Positions 11,471-23,455 of a stretch of DNA of 64,000 nucleotides are shown piece after piece. This DNA comes from Plantago major (taxonomy: Eukaryota; Streptophyta; Magnoliopsida; Lamiales; Plantaginaceae). The stretch spans positions 62,001 to 126,000 of the forward strand of contig JAIFAC010000141.1 of assembly GCA_026545765.1 (NCBI GenBank). Direction: 5' to 3'. Under the pieces are notes generated by a model. The model saw nothing but the letters and a program-made list of their open reading frames with translations. It was not told the origin of the DNA and made no database searches. Positions within the stretch are counted from its first letter, which is position 1; the number at the start of each line of letters is the position of its first letter. The position numbers and the translations under genes are program-made.

Positions 11471-13658
11471 ATGGCCTCCAAGAACACTTCTACACGAAAT
11501 CCCAATCCTCCTTTGATGCTGCTGAAAAGCAAGCACCAGAGTTGGTTATTGTTAACAATCGACTAGTAGGAGCTTTCAATCCTGACCATTGGACTTCAAG
11601 TCACAGAATGATTTGGGGTGGTGCCATGGTTGAGGAATCCCTCACGGCTGCAATAGAGAATCAAGCCGACAGAAAGCTAATTCTTGACATGCTTGAAAAG
11701 GCACAAATCAAGGGCTTTGTATACGCTGCGCCCTAGTGGAATTTCATCACTTGATGTGTTGGAATTTTACAACAACTCGAGATTATTTCTGTGTATAGAA
11801 AACCTTTGAAATAGTGTCTATCAAAACCTCGATCGAGGAAAGGAAATCATACGGACTTAACAACTACGTAAGTTGTTTGAGGTTCAAAATCTTGGAAAGG
11901 ATTTTGAAATAAACACCAAGGATGAGGAACTCCTTGAAGGTGTTAAAGAACTTTCTGTGATGTGTGTGATCTTGAAATCGGATACACCCTTTGAGATCAA
12001 ACTTCTTGACATCGAACCGGACATCTGTTGGTTCCTTTGGGATATCTTGGCTTGCATTCTTCACGGATGCTTTGATGGTCTACAAGGAGGTGCTGACGGA
12101 TAATCCAAAACGATGGATCATGTTGTTCTTCTTTGAATCAAAAGACAAAAATTTGGAAAACCCTTTCAAGCTGGGAAAATCGCCTTCATGAAATTTGTGA
12201 AGAAGATTGAGGCTTGAGCCTAAGATTGTTAAAGGACTAGCTGAGCAAAGGCCACGATGGGATATAGTGCGAAGATATGCTACTTCTTTGGAAAAGCTTG
12301 GCATTGAGCTCGGAGAGGCAATTTGAAATAGCCATGATAACTTACTCTACAAGTATGAGTATACAAATCGATGAAAAAGGTTCTTTGGGTCTCGGAAAGG
12401 TCTAAAGAGAAAATCTGAAAAGATATCGAAGAAAAGGTTGCGACCAAGAAGCCCGAACTTCAAGAAAGAAGTCTGGCAAATCGGAAGACACCGAAGAGGT
12501 TGTCAATTCTCGGATATCTACAAACATGGCGGATGAACTCATTAATCTGCAAAGAGTTATCACCTCTTGAACAAATAGACTCGGCAAGAGAAAGTGCTTT
12601 TCGAAATGTTGCGACTAATGCGAAAGCCTTTGATGAACTCGTGAATCTTTGCCAAAAGTGGTGAAAAACACCAAGCCCCATCTGCGAAGCTGAGGAATAA
12701 TGGACAATCGGTTCCCAATCTTGATGAGAGCTCGCGATGAAGATGATGAACTAGTCATCTCTCAAGTCCTAGAAAAATCAAAGAGGGCTAAGGTTCTTGA
12801 ACAAATGGCGGTGATAAGGTATCGAAGAAAAACTACACACGGTTCTTGAACCTATAGCAAAGGTTGTTGGTGCAAACACATCATCGGGAATGACTCTCTT
12901 GCACAACTTCACAAAGCCACGATGAGTGGTATCTTAGTATTTGGAATCTTGATGGAAATGCCACATCTAAGAATCTGGAAGAACTTTCGTGATCAATCTT
13001 ACGCTTCCGGACAACCACAACAACCACAACACCACAAGTGGTTGATGAAATGGTAAATGAACTCCATTTTGAAATACCGGCAATACGGTATCTTTGAAGA
13101 AAATCACGTAATTGGCGGGTTCCCTGACTCGATGAGAGGATCAAGCTGAGACATCCACTCGGAATGATCAACCGGGGAGGCAAGCGAGTTGCATACTCGG
13201 GAAGGTGTGAAGTACGAAACTTCAAACAAAGAAGCTGAGGACAAGGCGACCAATGTATAGAAAGGTCACAAGTTCGAGAGACCAATCGACTGAAGCGCTC
13301 GGGTAAATGGTGGTTTAACTCTTACCTTGTGAAAAATTTTATACTTATAAATCTTGTTACCTTATAAGAATCTCTTTATTCTGATTTGAGTTAGAAGCGG
13401 AAAACCAAGAAAGTGAAAAGCTTACCTCGAATCTTGAAAAGAGGTTCCTTCAACCTCGACTCTTGAGAAATCGAGCACATGCCACGGGTAAATGATTTTA
13501 AAGAGAACTAACTTTCGATAAAAATGTTTGTATGCTCATTCATGATAAATGTTTCTAACGAGCTCAATGAGATGGAAGAAGATAAAGCGAAATGCGAGAC
13601 AAACCCAGAAACCAACAAGGTTTCTGAAGAACACATCACTGAGCCTTCAAACTTGAAG

Positions 13659-13740
13659 GTACATGACAATCAAGTGACAAGTGTTCTTTATCCTGGGTTA
13701 TCTTTTATCTCTTCTAAAAATCAATACTTTCTACTTACAG
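13659..13740 (+). other. Intron 3 of the extra gene (element B)
   Basis: 82 bp, donor gtacatgac, pyrimidine-rich tract and acceptor cttacag. The flanking exons end in codon AAG and resume with GCT, phase 0. The same intron is at 52707-52785 in E, 23088-23170 in X and 41243-41322 in D. Confidence 0.75.
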
Positions 13741-13888
13741 GCTATTTCAGAAGTAGAAATGCAAGCGGATGAAGTTGCGACTTCCCCTGCATCAATGGAA
13801 ATTGATGAAGCCCCAGCAGCATCACTTGAAAGAACACGAGCGCACAAGTTTACGAGAACAATGAATCTGAGCTTCCTGATGAGGAAGG

Positions 13889-13972
13889 AAGTAGCTCAAA
13901 TCAGAATTCATTAAAAGCATGTTAATGCATAGCTTCTTTCAAAATATTTCCTAAGTCTTGTATTTATCTCAG
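13889..13972 (+). other. Intron 4 of the extra gene (element B, donor approximate)
   Basis: Acceptor ttatctcag at 13972, followed by GTTCAAG. The donor lies in gaaggaagtagctc, where E has the cleaner gaa|gtaagtagctc. Length about 84 bp. Confidence 0.65.
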
Positions 13973-14059
13973 GTTCAAGATAGAAAGGTTGATGAGGACG
14001 GACTCCAGTCTCCACCTCACCACAAGATATCTGAGACACCAATTGTCCCGATAGAACAA

Positions 14060-14161
14060 GTATGAGCACGATGTTCATACTCGGGTAACTCGAAACTAAA
14101 CTACACTTCTACTCAGATATCTACAAAGTTTTGAAACTCACTCAAAACTCTTTCTTTCGAG
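14060..14161 (+). other. Intron 5 of the extra gene (element B)
   Basis: Donor CAA|gtatgagc at 14060; acceptor in ctttctttcgag, where D has the cleaner ctttctttcag. The exon between introns 4 and 5 (13973-14059) is 87 bp, exactly 29 open codons in phase 0. Confidence 0.6.
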
Positions 14162-16888
14162 CTCAAGCAGATGCAAGCGAGGTTCCCATTGAAGAAACAA
14201 GGGACTACTTCACTTCTTCAAAGCTCACACTTTGCAAGCATATTGAATGCTTCAAGAAATGGCGAAGTTAAGGTGCTCGATCTCTACGAAATATTGAGAA
14301 TAATGATCAACCAACGGGGCAGACACGAGCTCTTGACACAGAAACATATGTCAAGCAATGTTACTCTGAGAACAACATCTGATTGACTCTACTACACAAG
14401 GAGTTTTCGGAGAAGTGGCGCATAGTTTGATACATGCCTTTGAGCAGGCGGATGATCGGACAAGATTACGAGATGGCATTCAAGCGATTACGCCCAGACT
14501 ACGCAATTCATACCTTACGAACAAGAAGAAGTTAATGGGCAGAAGATCACTATCCCGGAAGTGATCAATCTTGTATCTGAAGATGATGAGGAGGAAGAAA
14601 TGAATGAAAATTTCTTTGATGAACCTCCAACTAATCATCACCAAAAGGATGATAATGACAAAAAGGATGATGATGATGCTCACGCACGAGGCAGGAGGAA
14701 TTTCACGGAGAAATAATGCCTCAATTCTTTGAAAAGCAAGCGAGAAGACTTCACGAAATCTCCGTCTTCATCACCTCGAGATCTACTCATCCATCTTCTC
14801 ACCAACACGCGATTCCTCTTGAGCAAGTAGTTGAGCTTTACGAAGAAACCAATCGGAAAATATTAAACACTCGGACCGAAGTGCTCAACTCGAGACAAGC
14901 TGTTGGAAGAAGAACAACGGCTCCATCTTCAATGGAAGATCAAATAGCTCGATCGAGAAAGGCTTGATCAACTAGAAGATCAATACCTCGAAGAAATGAA
15001 TGCTTACTCTGCGGTTAACGAGCTACGGGATGTTGTGCAAGAGATCGCGAAAGAACTTCGATCTTGAAGAAGTATCGAAGACAAGCATGATGCTAAAGGC
15101 GGCATCATCTTGAAAGAAGTACCATCCTCCTCCCGAGAAAGGAAAGAAGCGATCTACGAGATGGTTCTTTGGACTTGATACAATTGATGAAAATGTCGAG
15201 AGGATGAAGATCAACTGGCTAATCCTTAGATGATGAAGAAGACAAGACTTTGGCGGGACACACGCCATGAACATCTAGCGGTTTCTCACTTAAAAGAAAG
15301 TTGATTGCACCTACAATCTTCAACAAAGCGCCAAACATCCACTCCATGAGTACATGGCGGTACCAGTACTAGCTACTCACGAAGGAAATGTCTTCACAAA
15401 ACAAGGAAGTAATTGCCTCGGTCCCTACGAAATGAGAAAGTTCTTGAGCTCATCACTCGAGAGAACAACTAGCATGAACATTGCTCGGAAAGATGCAGGA
15501 ATGACAAGGGCGATGATGTGTCTTTAGCTGAAAAAGCTTTTCAAGAGGCAAGTTACCTTCTTTGAAGCGAGATGCCATCCTAGGCCCGTTGGCGAGCTCA
15601 GATAAGGACAATGGACTTATCAAACAAAATCGAGGAGCTCAAGCCGAACTTGAAGTTGGTCACTTTCTACAACTATTTACAAGGGCATTTTGACTCTCTC
15701 AGTTCCTTTATGAGGAGTGATGACAATGACTAAGGGAAAGAAAGTACAAATCTGGACCTCAAAGTCGGGGAATGGGAAGAAGGAGATGAAAACAAGAAGA
15801 AATCTAGAAATTTGCTTTCGAGAAAGGAAGAAGAAAAACTTCCAGCCACCACTCGGAATCTATGAATCCTTCTCAAGCAATTTGCTTCCAGAGACCCTCT
15901 TGAAGGAACCAAAATGGTAACAAGGGCCATAGCACGAAACCTCCAAGGAGTACCAAGGATCGAGGAGAAGACAAGTTAGAGGATTGATGAATCTTACGAA
16001 GAAGAAGAAGAAGAAGAAGAAGGTCAAATCAAATCGAGGCAATGAAGAAGGCGCAAAGATCTCACAAATTGATCTTGATGAAGATGATGAAGAGGTGATG
16101 AAGATGAAGCTCCTCTTCACGAAATAGGAAACTTGAAACTGGCGGGCCCATGCCAAAGCCACTAGTAGCTAAAACACCCTCGGAAATACCAAGTCTATCC
16201 GGGTGGTAGTTCTTCAAGACAACCCAAAGAGAATTCAAGATAGAAAAGAGCAGTGAGGCGAGCAAAGACAAAGTCGACTTCCACTCGGGCGGAAGAAGCG
16301 AAATTGAGTATGTGAAGTATGACAATGATTCCTCATCTCTGGTGCATCAATCGGAAAAATGGCTATTGGATTACGGAACTTAAGCATCTATTGGTAAATT
16401 CAAGATTTCGAACCAATCCATAAACAACTTATGGCATGGAGAAAGAATAAACCTACCTTGATCAACACGATCACATCAAAGCATGGTTGGATTTTGAAGT
16501 TGTCGAAGAAGGAAACCGTGAAGAAGGACCTCTCGATGATTGTCCTTATGGAAAGCGGATGATGTGCACAAACTTACGAATATCACGAGAGCAGGCACAA
16601 GACCAAGACTTCTTTGTGGAACCCTATGAGTCGTTCTATCGGCGGAAGATCAATACAAGGGTGACATCGGATATCGAAGATTATCTATGGATACTTCAAG
16701 CTTTCGGATATCGAATAGAGCATGCTGGAAGTGGGGAAAGTACCTATGGGTCAAGCATTTTGCCGAAAAATCCTGCAAAACCTACAAAAGTACGTGGATT
16801 TGCGGAGACACGAGAGATGCTTCGAACTCTTCTTTATGATTATTACGATGACATAAAAAGGTTTGGAGATAGGAAATTTGCAGACTGA

Positions 16889-17267
16889 TCCATAGAAACT
16901 TTGTTGAAGACTTGAAGATTGAAGACTTGAAGACTAGTTCTTTAGGATGTTTACTTGGAGCTTGGTTACTCCTGTTGTCCTAATATACTATGTAATTTTT
17001 CTTGTATCTTCTTTGGTGAGCTTAAATGTGTTATGTATTAAAGTTATACGTAATCCTTAGTTGCGACTTATCGAAGAACTTACTCTCAGATAGTATTTTA
17101 TAAAAGATAACTTGTCAGCAAAGATCACACCTTGTGATTTGGTTGATGTCTACTTTCTACACTTAATTATATGATTTGAAAGATCTCAAGAAATGATTAA
17201 GTGGTGGATTGTTTCCTCATCGGTTGTAATAGGAAGATAGTCATCGTTGGTGATCAAAATGGAAATT
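16889..17267 (+). other. 3' untranslated region and polypurine tract (element B)
   Basis: No gene. A conserved non-coding tail follows the extra gene. It ends in aaaatggaaatt just before the 3' LTR, a reduced form of the gggggaaatt polypurine tract seen in E (56329-56338) and D. The tract primes plus-strand synthesis. Confidence 0.75.
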
Positions 17268-18908
17268 TGTTAGATATTTTGTTAGAATATACATTTTAGA
17301 TTTTGTTGACAAAATGATGACTTATCTTAGTCTCATAAAGGTGATTAGTACTCTTGGTTCACTTGAACATTGTAAAGAGGAAACCACTAAGTATGATAGT
17401 CTAGCTAATCTTGTATAGGATGTTAGGTCTCAAAATGTAATTTTATTTTATGAAGAAGACCGAAGAAGACATCCAAGCGAGCTCAACAACTTTTGAAGAT
17501 TTGAAAAGCGCACAAGATTCTTGAATCATTGTTGAGATATCTTAGCGGATATCTTGTAGACACGAGCGATTTCAAACAAAGCGTGTCACAAGAGATATCG
17601 AGAAATGAGATACATATCTGAACGAGGAAAGTGTCCACGGATATACATTCTCAGATACCTTGAGCGTTAAACACGTTTCTGAAAAGAAACAAGGTTGTTT
17701 CAATCAATACAAGTGGTATCTGAAGAATGAAGATAAGGACGTGCAAAGAATCAGACAACAAGTCTAGTCTCTGATACAATGCATAGTTCCGTTGACACTC
17801 TGAGGACAAAAGTATAGTACAATGCATTTAATGCCGCAGAGAGATATGCGAGTAAAAGCGGCAACCGAGAAGAAGACAAAACACCTTTCTGATCTTATAC
17901 GAGATATCGATAGTTTGAATTTGAGCCTAACGGATACTATTCAAACGGCACTCAAATTCATCTATAAATATCAACACTTAGACAACTTGAGAGAACACAC
18001 GGAACCTGACTCGGAACCTTTGAATACGCTAAAACATACGATCTACGATCTTACTCTCTCAAAGCTTCTTACTTATTATCAAAGCTTTACATTGCGACTA
18101 AAGCTTGTGATCTTGAGTAAACTTTGAAGTTCTAAGTGTCACGATCCTAAACAAGCAAAATATACGTGAAGAAGTTGAATCAAAGATCAACTATAAATTC
18201 ATTCTCTTGAGCAGATATCATAAGACTTAGGTCGATAAAATCGAACTAGATACCATCTGCTGTAAAGTGTATTAAGTAACAGTTCACAGCTATCGAATAA
18301 GCGAAAAGTTATTAAGGCGCTCATCGACAACTCGAGCGAAACCAACACCAAAGCCGTGGAGTCTGGAAGTACTTAGGTTGAAAAATGGGAATAACTCGAG
18401 GTTCGGGTATAGGAAGTACTTGATTTGGAAACTAAGGAATAACTCGAGGTTTTGAGTATAGGAAATGTAGCTTGGGAAGCTGAGGAAACTCGAAGGTTTA
18501 CGAGTATAGGAAGTACTTGGTGAAGAAGCTGAGAACAACTTCGGGGAACTTTTGGTTTGGGAACCGATTGTTGAGAATCTTAGAATAGGATTTTTGTAAG
18601 GTTATCTCAATTATCATTCTAGTGAATTCTAGGTCTCTGATAGCCAAAGTGGATTAGTTGGAGGATTCGCCACCTCAGGATACCACTATACTTCTTTGTG
18701 TCATTTACATTTACGTATTTATACTTGACAACACACACACATTATTTGTTTCTACACTTATCTTTATTAAAGTCTTCCTTTTCTGATTCTAAGTATCAGA
18801 TATCCATTCACATATCTGAGAAATATTTGTTATCGACAAAAGTTTTAAAAGACTATTCACCCCCCCCCCCCCCTCTAGTCTTTTACCTTGCCGTTATCTG
18901 GACCAACA
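17268..18908 (+). repeat. Element B 3' LTR
   Basis: 1641 bp, TGTTAG to CCAACA, the partner of 3131-4766. It has a TATA box at 17963, the about 49-bp tandem repeats at about 18355-18545, and an uninterrupted run of 14 C at 18860-18873. Differences from the 5' LTR cluster at CTG/CAG sites, for example tatctgttt versus tatacatttt near the start. Confidence 0.95.
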
Positions 18909-18913
18909 GAATG
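18909..18913. repeat. Target-site duplication GAATG, right copy (element B)
   Basis: GAATG directly after the CCAACA end of the B 3' LTR, matching 3126-3130. The sequence of element A resumes here. Confidence 0.95.
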
Positions 18914-19038
18914 ACTATTGGGCCATTCTTTATCACTTCGATCATTTCGTCACTTATGGCTTCGAGGTGGAGCATAATGTTATTTTTCCATTTCCCGTAG
19001 TTCTCTGGTTTGAGCAGATTGCATCACTTTCGAGACAT
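18914..19038 (-). pseudogene. gag: Element A: gag 5' end, displaced by element B
   Basis: The minus-strand ATG at 19036-19038 begins the gag of element A. The reading includes the MMLHLEA and IEVIKNGP segments, and then the gag breaks off at the B insertion. The missing remainder is at 808-3130. Joining 18914 to 3130 restores the order seen in C and E, which proves the nesting. Confidence 0.85.
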
Positions 19039-19150
19039 ACGCACATAACACACAAATTAAATAGTCCTCGAAAATGGACAAAGTTCCTTCACCTATCTGG
19101 GGATCTAGGTTCGATCACTGAAGGCTTGTGAACCTCACAACGATACCACT
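19039..19150 (-). other. Leader and degenerate primer-binding site (element A)
   Basis: Minus-strand leader between LTR and gag. The primer site reads AGTGGTATCG then departs from the intact TGGTATCAGAGC of B. The leader also has the gaacctag-atccccagat block shared by B, C and E. Confidence 0.75.
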
Positions 19151-19666
19151 TGTTGGTCGAGATAACGGCAAAGTAAAAAGGCGGGGGGTGAATAGTCTTT
19201 TAAAACTTTTAGGATAAAAACTATTTCTCGAGATATACGATGAATATCGATACTTAAATCTTAAGAATACGAAATTAAAGTAATGATTTGATTGAATGGT
19301 TCGGTGTTTGGAAATCGTGTGATCTAAGTGTTGATATTTAAGTATTAATTTTTATTCATTGAATTGGTGTCAGATTGGAAACAAACTATTGAGTTTTATC
19401 GATTCTTGCGCAACTGTTTGCAATATATATATTACATTTGAGAAATGTAGTTTAAAGCTCAAGGTATCGAGAATAGATATACGTGGACACATTCCTTGTT
19501 TTGAATAGACCTTTCATTTCTCGGATATCTCTTGTGACATTTAAAACCTTTGTGTCTTCAAGATATCTGGCTAAATATATTTGATAATCTTGTCTTCATC
19601 TTCAATGTCGTTGAAGCATTGGATGTCTTCTTTGTCTTCTCTTCATAAAATAAAAATTTCTCAACA
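19151..19666 (-). repeat. Shortened LTR shared by elements A and X
   Basis: Minus-strand LTR of only 516 bp, TGTTGAG to CGACCAACA, against 1.64 kb in B. On one side is a PBS and gag (A); on the other a polypurine tract and the extra gene (X). It lacks the first part of the normal LTR (the start jumps straight to the attttattttatgaagag block) and the tandem repeats. A single LTR between two internal regions is the expected product of unequal recombination. Confidence 0.8.
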
Positions 19667-20004
19667 AATTTCCCCCTTTTGATGGGTCAGCTGACTATGG
19701 ACCTATTACAAATGCGGATGAGTGAACAATCGACACTTAATCTTTTCTTAAGATTTTCAATTCATTCAATTAAGTGCGAATAAACATCAACCAAGGTGTG
19801 ATCTTCTGACAAGTTATCTTTATAGAATACTATCAGAGTAAGTTCTTGGATAAGTTACAAGAGAGATTACAGTTCAATACATAAAACAATTTAGCTCGAT
19901 CGGCAAAATCAAAAACTACATAGTAAAATTCGACAGCAGGGGTAACAGCTCAAGTAAACATCTAATAGACTAGTCTTCAACAAGTCTTCAACTGATGATT
20001 CTAT
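19667..20004 (-). other. Polypurine tract and 3' untranslated region (element X)
   Basis: On the minus strand, aaagggggaaatt abuts the LTR, the expected polypurine tract. Upstream of it is the same non-coding tail that follows the extra gene in B and E. No gene. Confidence 0.75.
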
Positions 20005-22669
20005 GGATCGATGCGCAAATTTCCTATCTCAACCTTTTGATGTCATCGGAATAATCATAGAAGTGTTATGGCCAGCATCTCGGTGTCTGGCAAATCCACG
20101 AGACCTCTTTGTAGGTTTGGTAGGATTTTCTTGACAAAATGTTTGACCCACGATTTTTCCCCCCACTTTCGGGGCATCTTTCTGATATCGAAAAGAAGTG
20201 ATGATAGATAATCCTCCTCTATCGATGTGCTGTCACATTATTGTTGATGATTTAGAGAGAGAGCGACTCATAGGGTTCCGAGTCTTGCTCTTGCTCTTGT
20301 ATGTTCTGTGATATTGATTACATCATCGGCTTTCCATATGGACATTCATGAGAGGTCCTTTCTCATGGCAGTTCTCTTGACAACATCAAAATCGACCATG
20401 CTTTAATGTGATTGGTGTTGATCAAGGTTGGCTTATCTTTTCTCCATGCCGTAAGTTGTTTATGGATTGGTTACGAAAATCTTGAATTTACCGTAGATGC
20501 TTAAGTTCGAATCCAATAGCCATTTTACGATTGATGCACACGTGGCGAGAAGGAATCATTGTCATACCCACATACTCTATTTGGCTTCGGCACAGTGGAA
20601 GTTGACTTTGTCTTTGCTTTCGACTTCGATGTTCCTCCTTCTCATCTTGAATTCTCTTTGGGGTTGTTGCTTGAAGAACCACCACAGATAGACTTGGCAT
20701 TTCGGAGGTGTTTTAGGCTGCTAGGGGCTTCTGCTATGGGCTCGATTAGGCTTTCAATTTTCCTTTTCTTGTGAGGGCTTCATCTTCATCAGTTTCCTCA
20801 TCATCATCAAGATTAAATCTTGTGAGTTTCTGACCTTCTTCATTGCCGGGGACTTGATTTGACCTTCTTCTTCTTCTTGGAAGATTCATCAATCCCTTTA
20901 ACTTGTCTTCTCCACGGAGCCTTGGTACTCCTTGGAGGTTTAACGTATATAGTTAGTTATCATTGTAGTTCCTTGATGAGTTTAAGGGAAGCGCTACTAT
21001 TTACCAAGCGACTTGTGAAGAGGAGGTTCGTTTATTACGAGTGGTGGGTGGGAAGTTTTCATGTTTCTTCTTCCTTTACTCGATTTCTTCTTCTTGTTTT
21101 GTCTCCTTCTTCCATTCCCGACTTTGAGGTCAGTTGTACCTCTTTCCCCTTAGTCATTGTTGGTATTTACTCGGTCTCATAAAGGAATCTGAGAGACTTC
21201 GAATGTCATATGAAGATTGTAAGCGGTGACCAACCACGAGTTGACTTTGAGCTCTGATTTTGCTTGATAAGTCCATTCTCCATGTCGATGAGCTCTGCGA
21301 TGGGCTATGATGGTAGGATCTTCTTTTTCGTGTAACTTGCCTCTTGAAGCTTTTCATCTAAAGATGCATCACCGTCCTTATCATTCCAGATCTTCGACCA
21401 ATGACTATTTGGTTGTTCTCTGAGTGATGAGCTCGGTGAACTTTTCATTTCGAGGAATGGCGATTACTTCCTTGTACTGAAGACATCTCCTTGTTGGATG
21501 AGCGATTGCTTGGTATCTGTTCATGTATTCATTCATGGGAGTGGACATTTGGCGGTTCTTTGAATATTGCGAGGCTTCCTTTTCAAGTGAGAAACGCTAA
21601 ATGTTCATTGCGGTGCTTTCCTTGATTAAGTCTTGTCTTCTTCATCATCGAGTAATCAGCCGGTGATCTTCATCCTCTTGGACATTTTCGCCGATTGTGT
21701 CGAGTCCGGCCAACCATCTCGAGATTGGTTTCTTCCCTTTTGGGAGGAGGATGGTACTTCTTTTGAAGATGATGGGCAGCATCATGCTTGACTTGAATAC
21801 TTCTTGATGTCGAGTTCTTTGGTGATAGCATTCCACGACATCTGTACCTCTTTAACCTCGAGTAAGCAATCATTTCTTGTAAGTATTGATCTTATAGTTG
21901 ATCAAGCTTGTCTGGATCTAGCTATTTGATCTTCCAGTTGAAGATGGGCTGTTGTTCTTCTTCAGTTATACGAGTTGGCGATTGGTTTGAGTGTTTAATA
22001 TTTTACGATTGGTTTCTTGAGCTCGACTACATGTTCGGTAGTTAATTGGGTGTTGGTTAGAAGATGGATGAGTAGATTTACGAGGAGATGGAGGCGGAGA
22101 TTTACGTGAAGTCTTCTGTCTCGTGCTTTTGATGGCGGTGAGGCATTATTCCTTAGCGAAATTCCTCAGGTCCCACAGTGCGAGGGCATCATCATCATCC
22201 TTTTATGCATGTCATCCTTTTGGTGATGGTCGGTGGGAGGTTCATCGAAGTCATTTTCGTTTATCTCTTCCTCCTCATCATCTTGAGATACAAGATTGAT
22301 CACTTGAGATAGTGATCTTACGCCCATTAACCTCTTCTTGTTGAAGGTATAAATTAGAGTTTGGGGCAGGCGGCTTGAATGCCATTTGTAATCTTGTCGA
22401 CCATACACTTCACTGTATCAAAGCCACTTCTGAGAAATCCTTATCTGATAGAGTCATAGCGTATGCGTTGAGGAACATTGCATGGATATATGTCTCCAAG
22501 TCGAGCTGTGCTAAATACATTTTGGTTGATCTGTGATTCTCAATATTTGAGAGATCGGAGCACCTTAACTGCCATTTCTTGAAGCATTGAATATGCTTTG
22601 GCGGTGTGAGCTTTGAAGAGAAGTAGGTCCCTTGTCTCAACATTGGGAACTGCTTTGCACTTGTTTGAG

Positions 22670-22757
22670 CTGAAAGAAAGAGTTTGAGTGAGCTTCAAAA
22701 CTTTTATAGATATCTGAGTAGAAGCGTAGTTTAGTTTAAAGTTACACGAGTAAGTAC
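22670..22757 (-). other. Intron 5 of the extra gene (element X)
   Basis: Donor CAA|gtacttactc, acceptor tctttctttcag, 88 bp. D and B have the matching acceptor. Confidence 0.65.
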
Positions 22758-22854
22758 TTGCTCGAGACTTGTGCTCTTGAGACGATAGGTGTCTCGGATA
22801 TCTTGTTGTGGCGGAGACTTGGAAATGGTCCTCATCAACCTTTCTTTCTTGAAC

Positions 22855-22938
22855 ACGAGAATTAAAATTATCACAATACTTAGGAAATTTTATCAAGAAA
22901 ACTTTAGATGACAAATCGGATATCGAGAGGTCAATTAC
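22855..22938 (-). other. Intron 4 of the extra gene (element X)
   Basis: Donor GAG|gtaattgacc. The acceptor region reads aattctcgtgttcaag where D has aatctcag|GTTCAAG, so the acceptor CAG itself is one of the altered CAG sites. Confidence 0.6.
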
Positions 22939-23087
22939 CTCCATGGGAGGCTCGGATATTTGTCTCTCGAGAGACATGCGATCTCTGGAATCTTTTCTTG
23001 TGATGAAGGCCTTGATGCCTCATCAATTTCCATAGGTGCAGGGGATGTCGCAACTCTGTCCCCTTGCACTTCTACTTCTGAGTGAGC

Positions 23088-23170
23088 CTATGAGTAGAAA
23101 GCATTGAGTAATTTAGAAGAAGTTTTAGTCAACCCAAGGTGAAGAATATTTATCATTGATTTTCATATAC
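23088..23170 (-). other. Intron 3 of the extra gene (element X)
   Basis: 83 bp, donor ATGAAG|gtatatga, acceptor ctactcatag, then GCTCAC. Phase 0 on both sides, equivalent to introns in B, D and E. Confidence 0.78.
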
Positions 23171-23272
23171 CTTCATACTGGAAGGCTCAATGATCTGTTC
23201 TTCAGAAACCTTGTTGGTTTCTGGGTTTTCTTCTGGCATTTCTACCCTATCTTCCTCTTTCTTAGTTGGAGC

Positions 23273-23353
23273 CTGTTAGAAACATTCACTTAATTTGTTA
23301 AGTAAATTATCGTATAACTGAAAAATGACAACTTAAGAAACATTTTATCACAC
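23273..23353 (-). other. Intron 2 of the extra gene (element X)
   Basis: About 81 bp, donor gtgtgataaa, acceptor gtttctaacag, followed by GCTCCAACT. The donor could be two bases later (gtgata). The equivalent intron in D is 41432-41507. Confidence 0.7.
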
Positions 23354-23455
23354 ATGGGGGGCTCAGATTTCTTAAGAGGTGAGGTTGATGAGACCTCTTT
23401 CTCAGTTTCTGAGGCAAGCTTTCCAGCTTCCTCTTGTCCTTGTGTCTAACTCAGC

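Larger units (their letters stand above)
11471..16888 (+). pseudogene. Element B: extra gene downstream of pol, multi-intron, unknown function
   Basis: I do not recognise this protein. It begins ATGGCCTCCAAG at 11471 and ends at TGA 16886-16888 after a conserved KRFGDRKFAD C-terminus. In order: an N-terminal block (about 11471-12450) with PELVIVNNRLVGAFNPDH and later VQNLGKDFEINTKD; a segment of ADELINLCKEL-type repeats (about 12525-12650); Gln/Pro-rich and then Glu/Ser/Pro-rich short exons (about 13000-14060) split by GT-AG introns; a Glu-rich coiled-coil-like part (about 14570-15260); Lys/Arg-rich sequence (about 15720-16050); and a conserved C-terminal domain (16290-16888). It sits where Sireviruses carry an env-like frame, but I see no signal peptide or membrane segment. 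Frames are broken repeatedly as written. Confidence 0.75.
3131..18908 (+). mobile_element. Element B: complete 15.8-kb Sirevirus-type Ty1/copia retrotransposon
   Basis: The order is LTR, tRNA-iMet primer site, gag, pol (protease, integrase, RT, RNase H), promoter, intron-containing extra gene, polypurine tract, LTR, all on the plus strand and bounded by a GAATG duplication. Ordinary copia elements are about 5 kb and known Sireviruses about 9-12 kb, so 15.8 kb is large. The excess is the roughly 5.4-kb extra gene and its promoter region. The domain order protease-integrase-RT-RNase H is diagnostic of Ty1/copia. The reading frames are broken many times, so as written it is non-autonomous, but most breaks lie at CTG/CAG sites that differ between copies. 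Confidence 0.93.

Noticed and set aside
11471-16888. Calling the extra gene a retroviral-type env
   Set aside because: Position fits, but I see no signal peptide, no membrane anchor and no cleavage site; the start is polar and the middle is acidic and Gln/Pro-rich.
18290-18538. Open frame on the minus strand inside the B 3' LTR
   Set aside because: It lies across the LTR tandem repeats; the apparent protein is a by-product of the repeat and is not conserved in frame in the other LTRs.
3131-18908. Dating the insertion from LTR divergence
   Set aside because: Most 5'/3' LTR differences lie at CTG/CAG sites that may be sequencing errors, so any age would be inflated.
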